Source of the DNA: CAZAMT01 sp964486145 | GTDB taxonomy: Bacteria; Bacteroidota; Bacteroidia; Bacteroidales; JAAAOM01 | Direction: 5' to 3' | Assembly: GCA_964486145.1 (NCBI GenBank) | Contig: CAZAMT010000166.1 | Location: 1 to 8,804, forward strand | DNA: 8,804 nucleotides | In this document: piece by piece, positions 1 to 7,773 of the stretch | Numbering within the stretch: position 1 is the stretch's first letter | Layout: the number at the start of each line of letters is the position of its first letter | Position numbers and translations under genes: made by a program | The notes under the pieces: generated by a model | Databases searched by the model: none | Seen by the model: the letters and a program-made list of their open reading frames with translations, nothing else | Told to the model about the DNA's origin: nothing

Positions 1-9
1 CTAAGTAAA

Positions 10-756
10 ATGGAAAAGACAACGACCCCAAAATTGAATGTGTTTGAATCAGTTGATGCACTGATATCCAGTTTTTCAACCTTCTTTTTTCGTAAAGCGA
101 ACAAGCGAATCCAGGAGAATAAAACCTTTACCGTTGCTCTTTCGGGTGGTTCAACACCAAATGCATTTTATAAATACATTGCCGATAATTACAAGAATGC
201 AAAGGAATGGAATCATATCCATTTTTTTTGGGGCGATGAACGTATGGTACCAGCTTCTGATGAACAAAGCAATTATGGTACAGCCCAACGAGTATTTCTT
301 GATTCAATAAACATAAATTCTGAAAACATCCACCCAATCCGGGGTGAAGCGGATATAGATAATGAAGCTGCCAGGTATTCCTGCGAAATAACCAGTTATG
401 TTTATGAAAATGGTTCATTGCCCAGTTTTGACCTGATCATCCTCGGCCTGGGAGAAGATGGACATACCGCCTCCATATTTCCAAACCAAATGGATTTAAT
501 GTATTCCGACAGGGTTTGCGAAGTTGCCGAACATCCTGGAACAGGTCAGCATCGAATTACTTTATCAGGTAAAACCATAAACAATGCAAGAAACATCGCT
601 TTCCTGGTAACTGGTGAAAACAAAGCCAACATTACCCACTCCATAATTAGCAAAACAGGAAACTACAGCAAATTTCCCGCAGCACACATTGAACCAGATG
701 CCGGTAAAATATACTGGTTTTTAGATGCAAAAGCAGGTAAAAACATTTATGTTTGA
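10..756 (+). CDS. pgl: 6-phosphogluconolactonase (DevB/Pgl type)
   Basis: This cytosolic enzyme hydrolyses 6-phosphogluconolactone to 6-phosphogluconate, the second step of the oxidative pentose phosphate pathway. The 248-residue length is normal for the short DevB/Pgl type of the NagB-like sugar-phosphate isomerase fold. Visible family motifs are ALSGGSTP (43-50, phosphate-binding loop), FWGDERMV (73-80), NYG (88-90), LGLGEDGHTASIFP (145-158, with the Asp/His region expected at the active site), HRITLS (181-186) and PAAHI (223-227). There is no signal peptide. The ATG at 10 gives a normal N-terminus. TAA triplets at 2-4 and 6-8 just before it could be the stop of a preceding gene; zwf is the usual neighbour, but that lies outside the window and is inference. 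The photolyase gene starts 3 bases after the stop, so the two are probably one transcript. The family call is secure; activity is inferred from motifs. Confidence 0.95.
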   Translation: MEKTTTPKLNVFESVDALISSFSTFFFRKANKRIQENKTFTVALSGGSTPNAFYKYIADNYKNAKEWNHIHFFWGDERMVPASDEQSNYGTAQRVFLDSININSENIHPIRGEADIDNEAARYSCEITSYVYENGSLPSFDLIILGLGEDGHTASIFPNQMDLMYSDRVCEVAEHPGTGQHRITLSGKTINNARNIAFLVTGENKANITHSIISKTGNYSKFPAAHIEPDAGKIYWFLDAKAGKNIYV

Positions 757-759
757 TTT

Positions 760-2106
760 ATGAACGAAAAAAGAACGCGTCTACTGCAAAAAGGGAATCA
801 TGGCAATGGCCCGGTTGTCTATTGGATGAGCAGGGATCAACGCATTGATGACAACTGGGCGCTTGTTCATTCAGTAAATCTGGCAAAAGAAAAAAAACGT
901 CCGCTTGTAATCGCTTTTACCCTGGCAACCAATTTTTTGGATGCTACCTTGCGACAATATGATTTCATGCTGAAAGGATTGCAGGAAATGGAAAAAAAAG
1001 CAAAAGAATTAAACATTCCCATCTTGCTTTTAACTGGTAAGAATCCACCGGAAATGCTTTCCAAATTCCTTGAAAGCATAAATACCCATTCGGTGATTAC
1101 GGATTTTGATCCATTGAAAATAAAGCGAATCTGGAAACGTGACATTGCAAAAAAAATATCCGCACCATTTTTTGAAGTAGATGCCCACAACATCGTCCCG
1201 TGTTTACATGTATCAAATAAGCAGGAATTTGCAGCATATACCATACGTCCAAAAATTCAAAAGATGCTGGAAGAGTTTTTGGATGGCTTTCCTGAAATTA
1301 AACCTTTGCCTGAATCAAATCTTAACAATTTCAAAGACAAAATTGACTGGTCAAAACTTTATGATTTACTTGATGTTGAAAGAAATATAAAACCGGTGCA
1401 ATGGTTACAACCCGGAACCAAAAATGCATTTGACGTGTTTGACCATTTTGTTAAAAACAAACTGGACGTGTATGCCGAAAAACGTAACGACCCCAATGAA
1501 GACGCTTTATCAAACCTGTCGCCATATCTTCATTTCGGGCAGATTTCCGCACAACGTATAGCCCTTGAAATTATTAAAATCCAACCAAAATCGGAGAACA
1601 GCGATGCATTTCTTGAAGAATTGATCGTGCGCAGGGAACTCTCTGATAATTTTTGCTATTTCAATAAAAACTACGATTCATTTGAAGGCTTTCCGGATTG
1701 GGCGAGAAAAACATTGAATGCTCATCGGAAGGATGAACGGGAACATGTATACAAAACAAAAACATGGGAAGAAGCCCGGACTCATGATCAGTTGTGGAAT
1801 GCAGCCCAAAAAGAACTCGTGAAAACAGGAAAACTCCACGGCTACATGCGCATGTACTGGGCGAAAAAAATTCTGGAGTGGTCAAAAACACCCGAAGAAG
1901 CTTTGCAAACAAGTATCTATCTCAATGATAAATATGAATTGGATGGGCGTGACCCGAATGGTTATGTTGGTTGTGCCTGGTCTGTTGGTGGTGTTCATGA
2001 CCGGGCGTGGACGGAAAGGCCGGTTTACGGAAAAATCAGGTATATGAATGCCAATGGTGCCAGACGAAAATTTGATGTTGATGCTTATATTCTAAAAAAC
2101 AAATAG
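760..2106 (+). CDS. phr: Class II CPD photolyase (deoxyribodipyrimidine photo-lyase)
   Basis: This flavoenzyme uses blue or near-UV light and reduced FAD to split cyclobutane pyrimidine dimers in DNA. Its 448 residues match class II photolyases. The N-terminal Rossmann-like antenna domain begins with VYWMSRDQRIDDNWAL (20-35), a class II signature. The helical FAD/DNA-binding domain contains LSPYLHFGQIS (253-263), EELIVRRELSDNFCYFN (286-302), LHGYMRMYWAKKILEWS (359-375) and LDGRDPNGYVGCAWSVGG (394-411), followed by HDRAWTERPVYGKIRYM (413-429). These blocks identify class II rather than class I photolyases or cryptochromes. The ATG at 760 lies 3 bases after the pgl stop with no separate promoter seen, so expression probably depends on the pgl transcript. 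No truncation or frameshift is visible. The antenna chromophore cannot be told from the sequence. Confidence 0.96.
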   Translation: MNEKRTRLLQKGNHGNGPVVYWMSRDQRIDDNWALVHSVNLAKEKKRPLVIAFTLATNFLDATLRQYDFMLKGLQEMEKKAKELNIPILLLTGKNPPEMLSKFLESINTHSVITDFDPLKIKRIWKRDIAKKISAPFFEVDAHNIVPCLHVSNKQEFAAYTIRPKIQKMLEEFLDGFPEIKPLPESNLNNFKDKIDWSKLYDLLDVERNIKPVQWLQPGTKNAFDVFDHFVKNKLDVYAEKRNDPNEDALSNLSPYLHFGQISAQRIALEIIKIQPKSENSDAFLEELIVRRELSDNFCYFNKNYDSFEGFPDWARKTLNAHRKDEREHVYKTKTWEEARTHDQLWNAAQKELVKTGKLHGYMRMYWAKKILEWSKTPEEALQTSIYLNDKYELDGRDPNGYVGCAWSVGGVHDRAWTERPVYGKIRYMNANGARRKFDVDAYILKNK

Positions 2107-2196
2107 ATAACTTTAACTAATTTCGACTTTTCATCCCGATACTACCTATCATTATTAGCATAAGCAAAATGTTACATACGGCCATTGCTCAATTCC

Positions 2197-2218
2197 GCAC
2201 AGTAACTGTGTATTTTTT
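2197..2218 (+). terminator. Possible rho-independent terminator after phr
   Basis: CACAG (2198-2202), loop TAA and CTGTG (2206-2210) form a perfect 5-bp stem, extendable by a G-U pair (2197/2211), and six T residues follow at 2213-2218. Hairpin plus T-run on the plus strand fits a terminator for the pgl-phr transcript, about 90 bases after the phr stop. The stem is short and only moderately GC-rich, so it may be weak. The same symmetric bases (CACAGT-A-ACTGTG) could instead be a protein-binding site for the downstream permease gene. Confidence 0.35.
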
Positions 2219-2305
2219 ACACGTTTTACGAAGCACGAATTATCCGATCCTTTCTAATAGAATCTGATTTTCTGTAACTTACCAAACCGGTATATTTATT
2301 GCTAT

Positions 2306-2313
2306 TATTTTTG
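2306..2313 (+). promoter_or_regulatory. Possible Bacteroidota -7 promoter box before the permease gene
   Basis: TATTTTTG matches the Bacteroidota housekeeping -7 consensus TAnnTTTG exactly and ends 16 bases before the ATG at 2330, which would give a very short leader. I could not find a convincing TTG-type -33 element at the expected 19-21 base distance, and the region is AT-rich, so a chance match is quite possible. Confidence 0.25.
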
Positions 2314-2329
2314 GTTATTGGTGAGTGTC

Positions 2330-4744
2330 ATGTGGAAGAATTCCTTTAAAATAGCAGTACGAAATATTTTCCGTTATAAATATTATACGTTGCTAAACAT
2401 GGCAGGCCTGTCCATTGGCCTTGCTTCGTTTTTGCTGATAATGATTTATGTCATTGATGAACTTAGTTATGACCGTCATCACCAGTATGCTGATCGTATT
2501 TACAGAGTTATCAACGTTTATAACGACCAGGGCATTGGTGAACACTCTACCGGGTCACCTTTTCCCATGGCGGGCGCTTTAAAAAAAGAATTTCCGTCAT
2601 TGGTTGAAGATGTTGTCAGAATATTTAATTTCCAGAAAAGCAAACATGTACTAACACGCGAACAGTCAAAATTCGAGGAAACCCGATTCTATTTTGCTGA
2701 TAAATCAATTTTTGACATATTCGATTATACATTTGCGCGAGGCAATGCTGACACTTCTTTCAACAGTGATTTCTCAGTATTATTAACAGAGTCAACTGCA
2801 AAAAGGTATTTTGGAGACAAAGACCCAATCGGGGAAAAAATAGTATACGAAGATAAACATGAGTACACAGTAACCGGTATTTTGGAAGACCTGCCCGAAC
2901 AGACCCATTTCAAATTTGATTTTCTCGCAACATTCTCATCACTTGAACATTACTACCCCAAAGGTACCAGGCAGTATGGTTGGATCTGGAATCCCTGCTG
3001 GACGTATATTTTGCTGCAACCCGAAGTGAAAATGGAGCAGCTTTCCGCAAAACTGCCGGAATTGGTGCAAAAACATTTTTATGATGAAAACAAAGACATT
3101 ATATCTCTGTATCTTCAACCATTGACTGATATTCACCTGAAATCGCACTTAGATTACGAAATTGCACAAAACAGCGATTTTACCAATGTAGTAATCCTCG
3201 CGCTAATATCCGTACTTATCCTATTCGCAGCGATCGTAAATTATGTTAATCTAACAACTGCCAGCGGATCCAACAGGGCCATTGAGATTGCCATGAAAAA
3301 AATTATTGGCGCCCAAAAGCGCCAGGTCTTATACCAGTTTCTCATTGAATCTGTGATTGTGAGCCTTATCGCCCTAATTGTCAGTCTTGCCATCGTTGAA
3401 ATCATTATGCCGAATTACGGTACCTTAACTTCAAAAGACTTTTCAGAAGGTATCCGGTTAAATCCTTTATTGGTCATTACTATACTTGCAACAGGTTTCA
3501 TCACTGGGATAGCTTCTGGTTTATATCCGGCATTCTACCTCTCAGCATTTAATCCTCTTGAAATCCTTCGCAGGAAAAACATTGTAAGCCGAAATGGTAC
3601 TTTTCCGCGGAAATTGCTGGTAACATTTCAATATGGTATATCCATTATTTTAATAATAACAACACTCGGGATATTTAAACAATACAGGTATATTGCCGAT
3701 CACAATTTAGGATTTGATTACAACAATGTGATTGTTATCAATACTGACAATTCGAGAGTAGCCATGGATTATCAAAAATTCAGGACTCAACTCAGAAAAT
3801 ACCAGTCAATTGAAGAAGTAACAGGGTTCAACTATGTTCCTGGTATTGAGCACAATTTACATCCGTATTTTCCACAAGGAGTGGAACGTAAAACATTTCC
3901 TTTTTTCCCGGCTATACAGGTGCGCGAAGGATTTTTTGAAACCTATAAAATTCCTTTTATTGCAGGCGAAACGATTGTTGAGCACACTCCTGAATCGGGA
4001 ATTACCGGCATTGTAATCAATAAAGCTATGGTAGACAGGCTAGGTTGGGAATCAGCCGAGAATGCCATCGGGAAATATTTTAGTTTTGACAAAATGAAAA
4101 AGCAAGTGGTGGGAGTAACAGAAAACTTCCATGTAACATCATTGCATGATACAATTGTTCCATTTATCCTTGATATTCAATTATATCCAAAGGCAAAAGC
4201 CCATTTTACCAAATTTGTTGCTATACGCCATGCTGATGGGATGAAGGATGAAGCCATTGACGCCATACGCGATGAATGGTATAATTTTGTTGGTGATCGC
4301 CCTTTCAGGTATAAATCGCATGTGGAATACCTAAGCGATCTATACAAAAGTGAACATATACTGGGCAAGTTGTTGTTTTTTGCTTCTTTATTATCGGTAT
4401 TCATCGCCACGCTCGGAATTTTAGGTTTAACCTCATATCTCACAGAGCAACGAACCAGGGAAATCGGTATCCGAAAAGCGATGGGTGCCCTGCAATGGAA
4501 TATCATCAAGCTTTTTTCAAGTGAATATGCAGGATTGATCATCATTGCAAACATCATTGCATGGCCGGTGGCATATTACCTCGTAAGTTTTATCAACCAG
4601 GATTTTGCATATAAAGTAAATACAAGCATTTGGATATTTGTTGTAGCATTGATTTTTGCTTTTATATCAGGTGGACTAATGATCGGTTACCAAACCATCC
4701 GCGCTTCGCGGAAAAATCCAATGGACGCTTTACGGTATGAATAA
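2330..4744 (+). CDS. MacB/FtsX-type ABC transporter permease, eight-helix
   Basis: This inner-membrane permease belongs to the MacB_PCD/FtsX superfamily, whose members usually work with a separate ATPase in export, lipoprotein handling or mechanotransmission across the envelope. It has 804 residues and duplicated architecture. Helix 1 (about 21-43) follows the typical start MWKNSFKIAVRNIFRYK. An extracytoplasmic domain (about 45-285) comes next, then three helices (about 287-310, 340-362, 380-408), helix 5 (about 430-450), a second extracytoplasmic domain (about 455-675) and three more helices (about 680-703, 733-755, 766-787). The two FtsX coupling motifs are visible at 308-328 (NLTTASGSNRAIEIAMKKII and following) and 701-720 (TSYLTEQRTREIGIRKAMGA). 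The C-terminus NPMDALRYE is typical. I chose the ATG at 2330 over in-frame TTG (2318) and GTG (2321) because family members start at this point. No ATPase gene lies beside it, so substrate and partner are unknown. It converges on the feo operon with a 9-base gap. Confidence 0.9.
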   Translation: MWKNSFKIAVRNIFRYKYYTLLNMAGLSIGLASFLLIMIYVIDELSYDRHHQYADRIYRVINVYNDQGIGEHSTGSPFPMAGALKKEFPSLVEDVVRIFNFQKSKHVLTREQSKFEETRFYFADKSIFDIFDYTFARGNADTSFNSDFSVLLTESTAKRYFGDKDPIGEKIVYEDKHEYTVTGILEDLPEQTHFKFDFLATFSSLEHYYPKGTRQYGWIWNPCWTYILLQPEVKMEQLSAKLPELVQKHFYDENKDIISLYLQPLTDIHLKSHLDYEIAQNSDFTNVVILALISVLILFAAIVNYVNLTTASGSNRAIEIAMKKIIGAQKRQVLYQFLIESVIVSLIALIVSLAIVEIIMPNYGTLTSKDFSEGIRLNPLLVITILATGFITGIASGLYPAFYLSAFNPLEILRRKNIVSRNGTFPRKLLVTFQYGISIILIITTLGIFKQYRYIADHNLGFDYNNVIVINTDNSRVAMDYQKFRTQLRKYQSIEEVTGFNYVPGIEHNLHPYFPQGVERKTFPFFPAIQVREGFFETYKIPFIAGETIVEHTPESGITGIVINKAMVDRLGWESAENAIGKYFSFDKMKKQVVGVTENFHVTSLHDTIVPFILDIQLYPKAKAHFTKFVAIRHADGMKDEAIDAIRDEWYNFVGDRPFRYKSHVEYLSDLYKSEHILGKLLFFASLLSVFIATLGILGLTSYLTEQRTREIGIRKAMGALQWNIIKLFSSEYAGLIIIANIIAWPVAYYLVSFINQDFAYKVNTSIWIFVVALIFAFISGGLMIGYQTIRASRKNPMDALRYE

Positions 4745-4753
4745 TATCATTTC

Positions 4754-4948
4754 TTATCGCTCGACAGATAGTAAACCGGGCTGCAATCGTTTGTTGCTTT
4801 TCATGGATTTTAATTCACAACCAGTGCATCCGGTACAATGATGTACATTTTGCTTTTTACCCGTTGGTAAAAATTGCTTTAACGCACTGTAAACGGTATA
4901 GGCAATTGCTATAAAAACGATAATATGGGTTAAGATTTCCTGTATCAT
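4754..4948 (-). CDS. Small FeoB-associated Cys-rich membrane protein
   Basis: This 64-residue protein has one N-terminal hydrophobic helix (about residues 2-25, IQEILTHIIVFIAIAYTVYS) and then a polar tail with HHCTGCTGCELK, a CxxCxxC cluster. This layout matches the FeoB-associated Cys-rich membrane protein family, encoded next to feoB in many bacteria. Its role is not established; metal handling or help to FeoB at the membrane is a reasonable inference. The start is fixed by context: the ATG at 4948-4946 overlaps the feoB stop codon (4947-4945) as ATGA, implying translational coupling. An upstream in-frame start at 5038 would add 30 residues read inside feoB and would bury the membrane helix, so I rejected it. 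The stop lies 9 bases from the convergent permease stop. No other cysteines are present, so the three in the cluster are the only candidate ligands. Confidence 0.85.
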   Translation of the reverse strand: MIQEILTHIIVFIAIAYTVYSALKQFLPTGKKQNVHHCTGCTGCELKSMKSNKRLQPGLLSVER

Positions 4949-7437
4949 AAGCTTACGATAAAATTTGCTGTTTGATAAAACAAAAATGAGACCAACCAGG
5001 CCAGTGCTGTGGTATAAAATATTGTAAACATCGCCCACTTCCAGGTGCCGGATTCCTTCTTTATGGCTGCTATAACAGCCACACAGGGAAAGTAAATTAA
5101 AATAAACAAAATATAACTAAAAGCATTTATCGGTGTAAACAATCTCTCACCCTTTCGCTCGCCCGATAAATACTTTGCTTCTCTCATTTTTTCGATCAGG
5201 GGTTGGTTTTCATCAATTCCTCCCTCATCAACCTTGAAAATTACCCCCATGGTACTAATAACAATCTCTTTTGCGGCAATTCCTGATAATAAACTTACCC
5301 CCATGCGCCAGTCAAAACCCAGCGGTTTCAACACAGGTTCAATAAATTGGCCAATTCTTTTTAGATATGATGGATTCTGATCCGGAATTGTTTTTTTTGT
5401 ATCTTTTGAAATAACAGAATTATCAACATCGTATTGATCTATTGGTGTTTTTAAGGCCGATGCATTTTCAATTTGAGCTAATTTATCTACCTGAGCCGGG
5501 TCTTTTGATTGTTTGGGATAATTTTCAAGTGCCCAGATAATGATGGATGCAACAAGAATTACTCCACCCATTTTCTGGAGGTATTGCGAACCTTTATGCC
5601 ACATATGTTTAATAATGGATCGTATGGTGGGAATCCGGTATGGTGGAAGCTCCATCACAAATGGCTGTTCATCTGCTTTAAAAAATAAACGTTTGAAAAT
5701 TAATGCCATAACAATAGCAAATAAAATCCCAATGCCATAAATCATAAAAAGAATACCGCCCTGGTTGTGCGGAAAAAAAGCTCCAATGAGCAGTATATAC
5801 ACGGGTAACCTTGCACTGCACGACATAAAAGGATTAATCAAAATCGTTAGCAACCTGTTGTCGCGATTTTCAATGGTGCGGGTGGCCATGATGGCCGGCA
5901 CGTTGCAACCAAAGCCCATGATAAGCGGTATAAATGATTTCCCGTGCAAACCGATTTTATGCATGAGTTTATCCATAATAAATGCTGCACGTGCCATATA
6001 TCCGGTATCTTCAAGCAGGGAAATAAAGAAAAAAAGGATTAAAATGTTTGGTAGAAATATAATCACCCCTCCTACCCCTCCAATCACACCATCAATCAAT
6101 AAGTCTTTCAATGATCCGGCTGGCAAAATTGACTGCAACCACCCACTTAGCATCATCACTCCCTGTTCAATCCACTCCATTGGATAATTGCCCAAAGTGA
6201 AAGTAGACTGGAACATCAACCATAAAATGAAGATAAAAATCGGAAAACCAAATAACTTGTGTGTTATAAAAGCATCAATAATTTCGGTGGTTTGGCGCTT
6301 TTCTAATACATTAGCCTTATAGGTTTCCTTGAGTGCTCCGGCAATGAAACCGTATTTGGCATCGGTAATGACGGTTTCACTGTTTTCTTTAAATTCGTTT
6401 TCGAGCCTTTCAGTTTCCTGTCGGGCTGTGGAGATAATTTCCTTATAATTTTTTGCAGAAATAATTTTATTCTTAATGTGATTATCTTTTTCAAGAAGCT
6501 TAATCGCGATAAAACGTGATGACAATTTATTGGTAATGGAATAGTTTTGCTCAATTTTTATTTTTTCCTGAATGCGTTGTAACGAATTTTCAATCTCATG
6601 ACCGTAATTTATGTGAATGTGACGAACGATTTCATCCTGATCGTTAAATACGTTGATAATTTTATCAAGCATTTCCCTGATTCCACTACCACGTGAGCCT
6701 ACGGTAGGTGTAAACGGTATTCCGAGCATTTTGCCAAGGGCAATAAAATCAAATTCATCTTTCCGTTTCAGAAGTTCATCGTACATGTTTAATGCAACAA
6801 TTACCTTAATATCCATGTCAATCAATTGCGTGGTAAGGTACAGGTTACGTTCAAGATTGGAGGCATCAACCACATTGATAACAACATCGGGCAATGCATC
6901 TATGATATAATCACGTACGAAAAGTTCCTCTGGCGTATAGGCTGACAATGAGTATGTACCGGGCAAATCGGTTATATTAAAAGTATAATCACCGTATGTA
7001 ATCTTACTGGACTTTGAATCAATAGTTACGCCACTGTAATTGCCGGTGTGCTCACGCGAACGTGATGCATAATTAAACAGAGAGGTCTTTCCTGCATTGG
7101 GATTACCCACAAAGGCAACATTAATAATTTTTCCTTTTTTCCCGGCGGTAGTTTTCAACAGGTCATCAGAAATGGTTCCTCTGTATTCCGAATGGTTTCC
7201 ATTCAACGGGTCGTACTTCGTCACAACATCTATCAGCGATGCCTCTTCCCTGCGCAACGAAACTTCATAACCAAGTATATTATATTGTATGGGATCTTTT
7301 AATGGTGCATTTTTAACTACGGTTACTTTTTTACCTTTTACAAATCCCATTTCAGTAATTCGCCTTCGAAAGGCTCCCCTACCCCTAACTTTCGTAATTA
7401 TGCCATATTCATTGTTCTGCAATTCCGATAAAACCAT
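4945..7437 (-). CDS. feoB: Ferrous iron transporter, FeoA-FeoB fusion
   Basis: This GTPase-linked inner-membrane protein imports Fe(II). Its 830 residues combine two parts. An N-terminal FeoA-like SH3 domain (about 1-72) carries RRRITEMGFVKG, NAPLKDPI and GYEVSLRREEASLI. FeoB follows, with a cytosolic G domain from about 105: G1 GNPNAGKT (111-118), G2 around T138 in GVTID, G3 DLPG (157-160), G4 NMYD (217-220) and G5 GSRG (247-250). A helical linker runs to about 390. The membrane part has the two Gate modules with GFGCNVPAIMATR (508-520, Cys511) and PFMSCSARLPVY (536-547), then GVSLLSGIAAKEIV (713-726) and terminal helices. A polar loop at about 640-695 is normal for FeoB. The ATG at 7437 starts exactly where FeoA domains begin. 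An AGGA at 7450-7447 lies 9 bases before it as a possible ribosome site. The gene heads an operon with the small Cys-rich protein. A fused FeoA-FeoB is common in Bacteroidota. Confidence 0.97.
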   Translation of the reverse strand: MVLSELQNNEYGIITKVRGRGAFRRRITEMGFVKGKKVTVVKNAPLKDPIQYNILGYEVSLRREEASLIDVVTKYDPLNGNHSEYRGTISDDLLKTTAGKKGKIINVAFVGNPNAGKTSLFNYASRSREHTGNYSGVTIDSKSSKITYGDYTFNITDLPGTYSLSAYTPEELFVRDYIIDALPDVVINVVDASNLERNLYLTTQLIDMDIKVIVALNMYDELLKRKDEFDFIALGKMLGIPFTPTVGSRGSGIREMLDKIINVFNDQDEIVRHIHINYGHEIENSLQRIQEKIKIEQNYSITNKLSSRFIAIKLLEKDNHIKNKIISAKNYKEIISTARQETERLENEFKENSETVITDAKYGFIAGALKETYKANVLEKRQTTEIIDAFITHKLFGFPIFIFILWLMFQSTFTLGNYPMEWIEQGVMMLSGWLQSILPAGSLKDLLIDGVIGGVGGVIIFLPNILILFFFISLLEDTGYMARAAFIMDKLMHKIGLHGKSFIPLIMGFGCNVPAIMATRTIENRDNRLLTILINPFMSCSARLPVYILLIGAFFPHNQGGILFMIYGIGILFAIVMALIFKRLFFKADEQPFVMELPPYRIPTIRSIIKHMWHKGSQYLQKMGGVILVASIIIWALENYPKQSKDPAQVDKLAQIENASALKTPIDQYDVDNSVISKDTKKTIPDQNPSYLKRIGQFIEPVLKPLGFDWRMGVSLLSGIAAKEIVISTMGVIFKVDEGGIDENQPLIEKMREAKYLSGERKGERLFTPINAFSYILFILIYFPCVAVIAAIKKESGTWKWAMFTIFYTTALAWLVSFLFYQTANFIVSL

Positions 7438-7458
7438 TCCTGTCTATCCTGTTTTTGG

Positions 7459-7489
7459 CAATATTACATTTTGCCTTTAATTTCTACAA
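7459..7489 (-). promoter_or_regulatory. Candidate promoter of the feoAB operon
   Basis: Read on the minus strand, TTG (7489-7487) lies 20 bases before TAATATTG (7466-7459). This fits the Bacteroidota pattern of a -33 TTG and a -7 TAnnTTTG with 19-21 base spacing, with one mismatch in the -7 box. Transcription would start about 15 bases before the feoB ATG at 7437, a short leader containing the AGGA at 7450-7447. The TTG shares two bases with the inverted repeat just upstream, so a repressor bound there would block the promoter. This is inferred from consensus only. Confidence 0.45.
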
Positions 7490-7507
7490 TACCTAATAGT
7501 AGGTATT
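7488..7507. promoter_or_regulatory. Perfect inverted repeat, candidate metal-repressor operator
   Basis: AATACCTA (7488-7495), spacer ATAG, then TAGGTATT (7500-7507) form a perfect 8-bp dyad with a 4-base spacer, in non-coding DNA 51-70 bases before the feoB start and overlapping the candidate -33 element. Size and symmetry suit a dimeric repressor. Control of feo genes by Fur or DtxR/IdeR/MntR-type regulators is well established, and TAGGT-like half-sites recall the DtxR group, but the arm orientation does not match the DtxR consensus exactly. Which regulator binds is unknown. A terminator is unlikely because no T-run follows. Confidence 0.5.
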
Positions 7508-7773
7508 TATTTTTAATTTTCCTTTATTTACTTCTTTTTGAGTATCATATAAACCATTTTTTCCAAATCCTGTGTTATCAAACACTTCCATGTCCGATAA
7601 TCATAAAACTTTGTTGAAACCATTAAAAATATATAATGCACTCTATCGTATAAAAGTGAAGTTTAAAGTAAATGCAAAAATATCTATTTATAATGAAAAT
7701 AAATTGGATGCCATGATTTTATTTCTTAATTTTAGAATAATGTATTATCAATGATTTTGTATACTTTGGTTCC
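7508..7773. other. AT-rich divergent intergenic region without a clear gene
   Basis: Together with the feo promoter region this makes a 336-base gap between the divergent feoB and the 246-residue protein gene. Beyond the feo operator and promoter I see no recognisable gene, riboswitch or strong hairpin. A 60-codon open frame at 7572-7754 has a GTG start and a product rich in Lys, Asn and Ile typical of chance translation of AT-rich DNA. No thi-box bases of a TPP riboswitch are visible. A minor 5-bp dyad (GTGTT/AACAC, 7572-7585) is not distinctive. A promoter for the rightward gene should lie here, but only a poor match (TATACTTTG, 7760-7768) is seen. Confidence 0.5.

Noticed and set aside
2318..2329. 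TTG (2318) or GTG (2321) as start of the permease gene
   Set aside because: Family members begin at the equivalent of the MWKNSFKIA start; the ATG at 2330 is the better codon and adds no odd residues.
4949..5038. Upstream extension of the small Cys-rich protein to a start at 5038 (94 residues)
   Set aside because: The extra 30 codons lie wholly inside feoB in another frame; the ATGA overlap at 4948 gives the membrane helix at the N-terminus as in the family.
5338..5520. Polar insert in FeoB (about residues 640-700) as an unusual domain
   Set aside because: FeoB proteins of this phylum regularly carry a variable polar loop here before the IGQFIEPVLKPLGFDWR segment, so it is normal.
5765..6187. 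140-codon plus-strand open frame antisense to feoB
   Set aside because: It mirrors the conserved FeoB membrane core and its product has no family features of its own.
7596..7604. GATAATCAT as a Fur box half
   Set aside because: Only about one half of the Fur consensus is matched, about 160 bases from the feoB start and away from the candidate promoter; expected by chance in AT-rich DNA.
7572..7754. 60-codon open frame in the gap before the 246-residue gene
   Set aside because: GTG start, Lys/Asn/Ile-rich product, no family features and no ribosome site; it looks like chance in AT-rich DNA.
7508..7773. TPP riboswitch upstream of the thiamine-related genes
   Set aside because: No thi-box core such as CTGAGA with a downstream partner was found on the plus strand in this gap.
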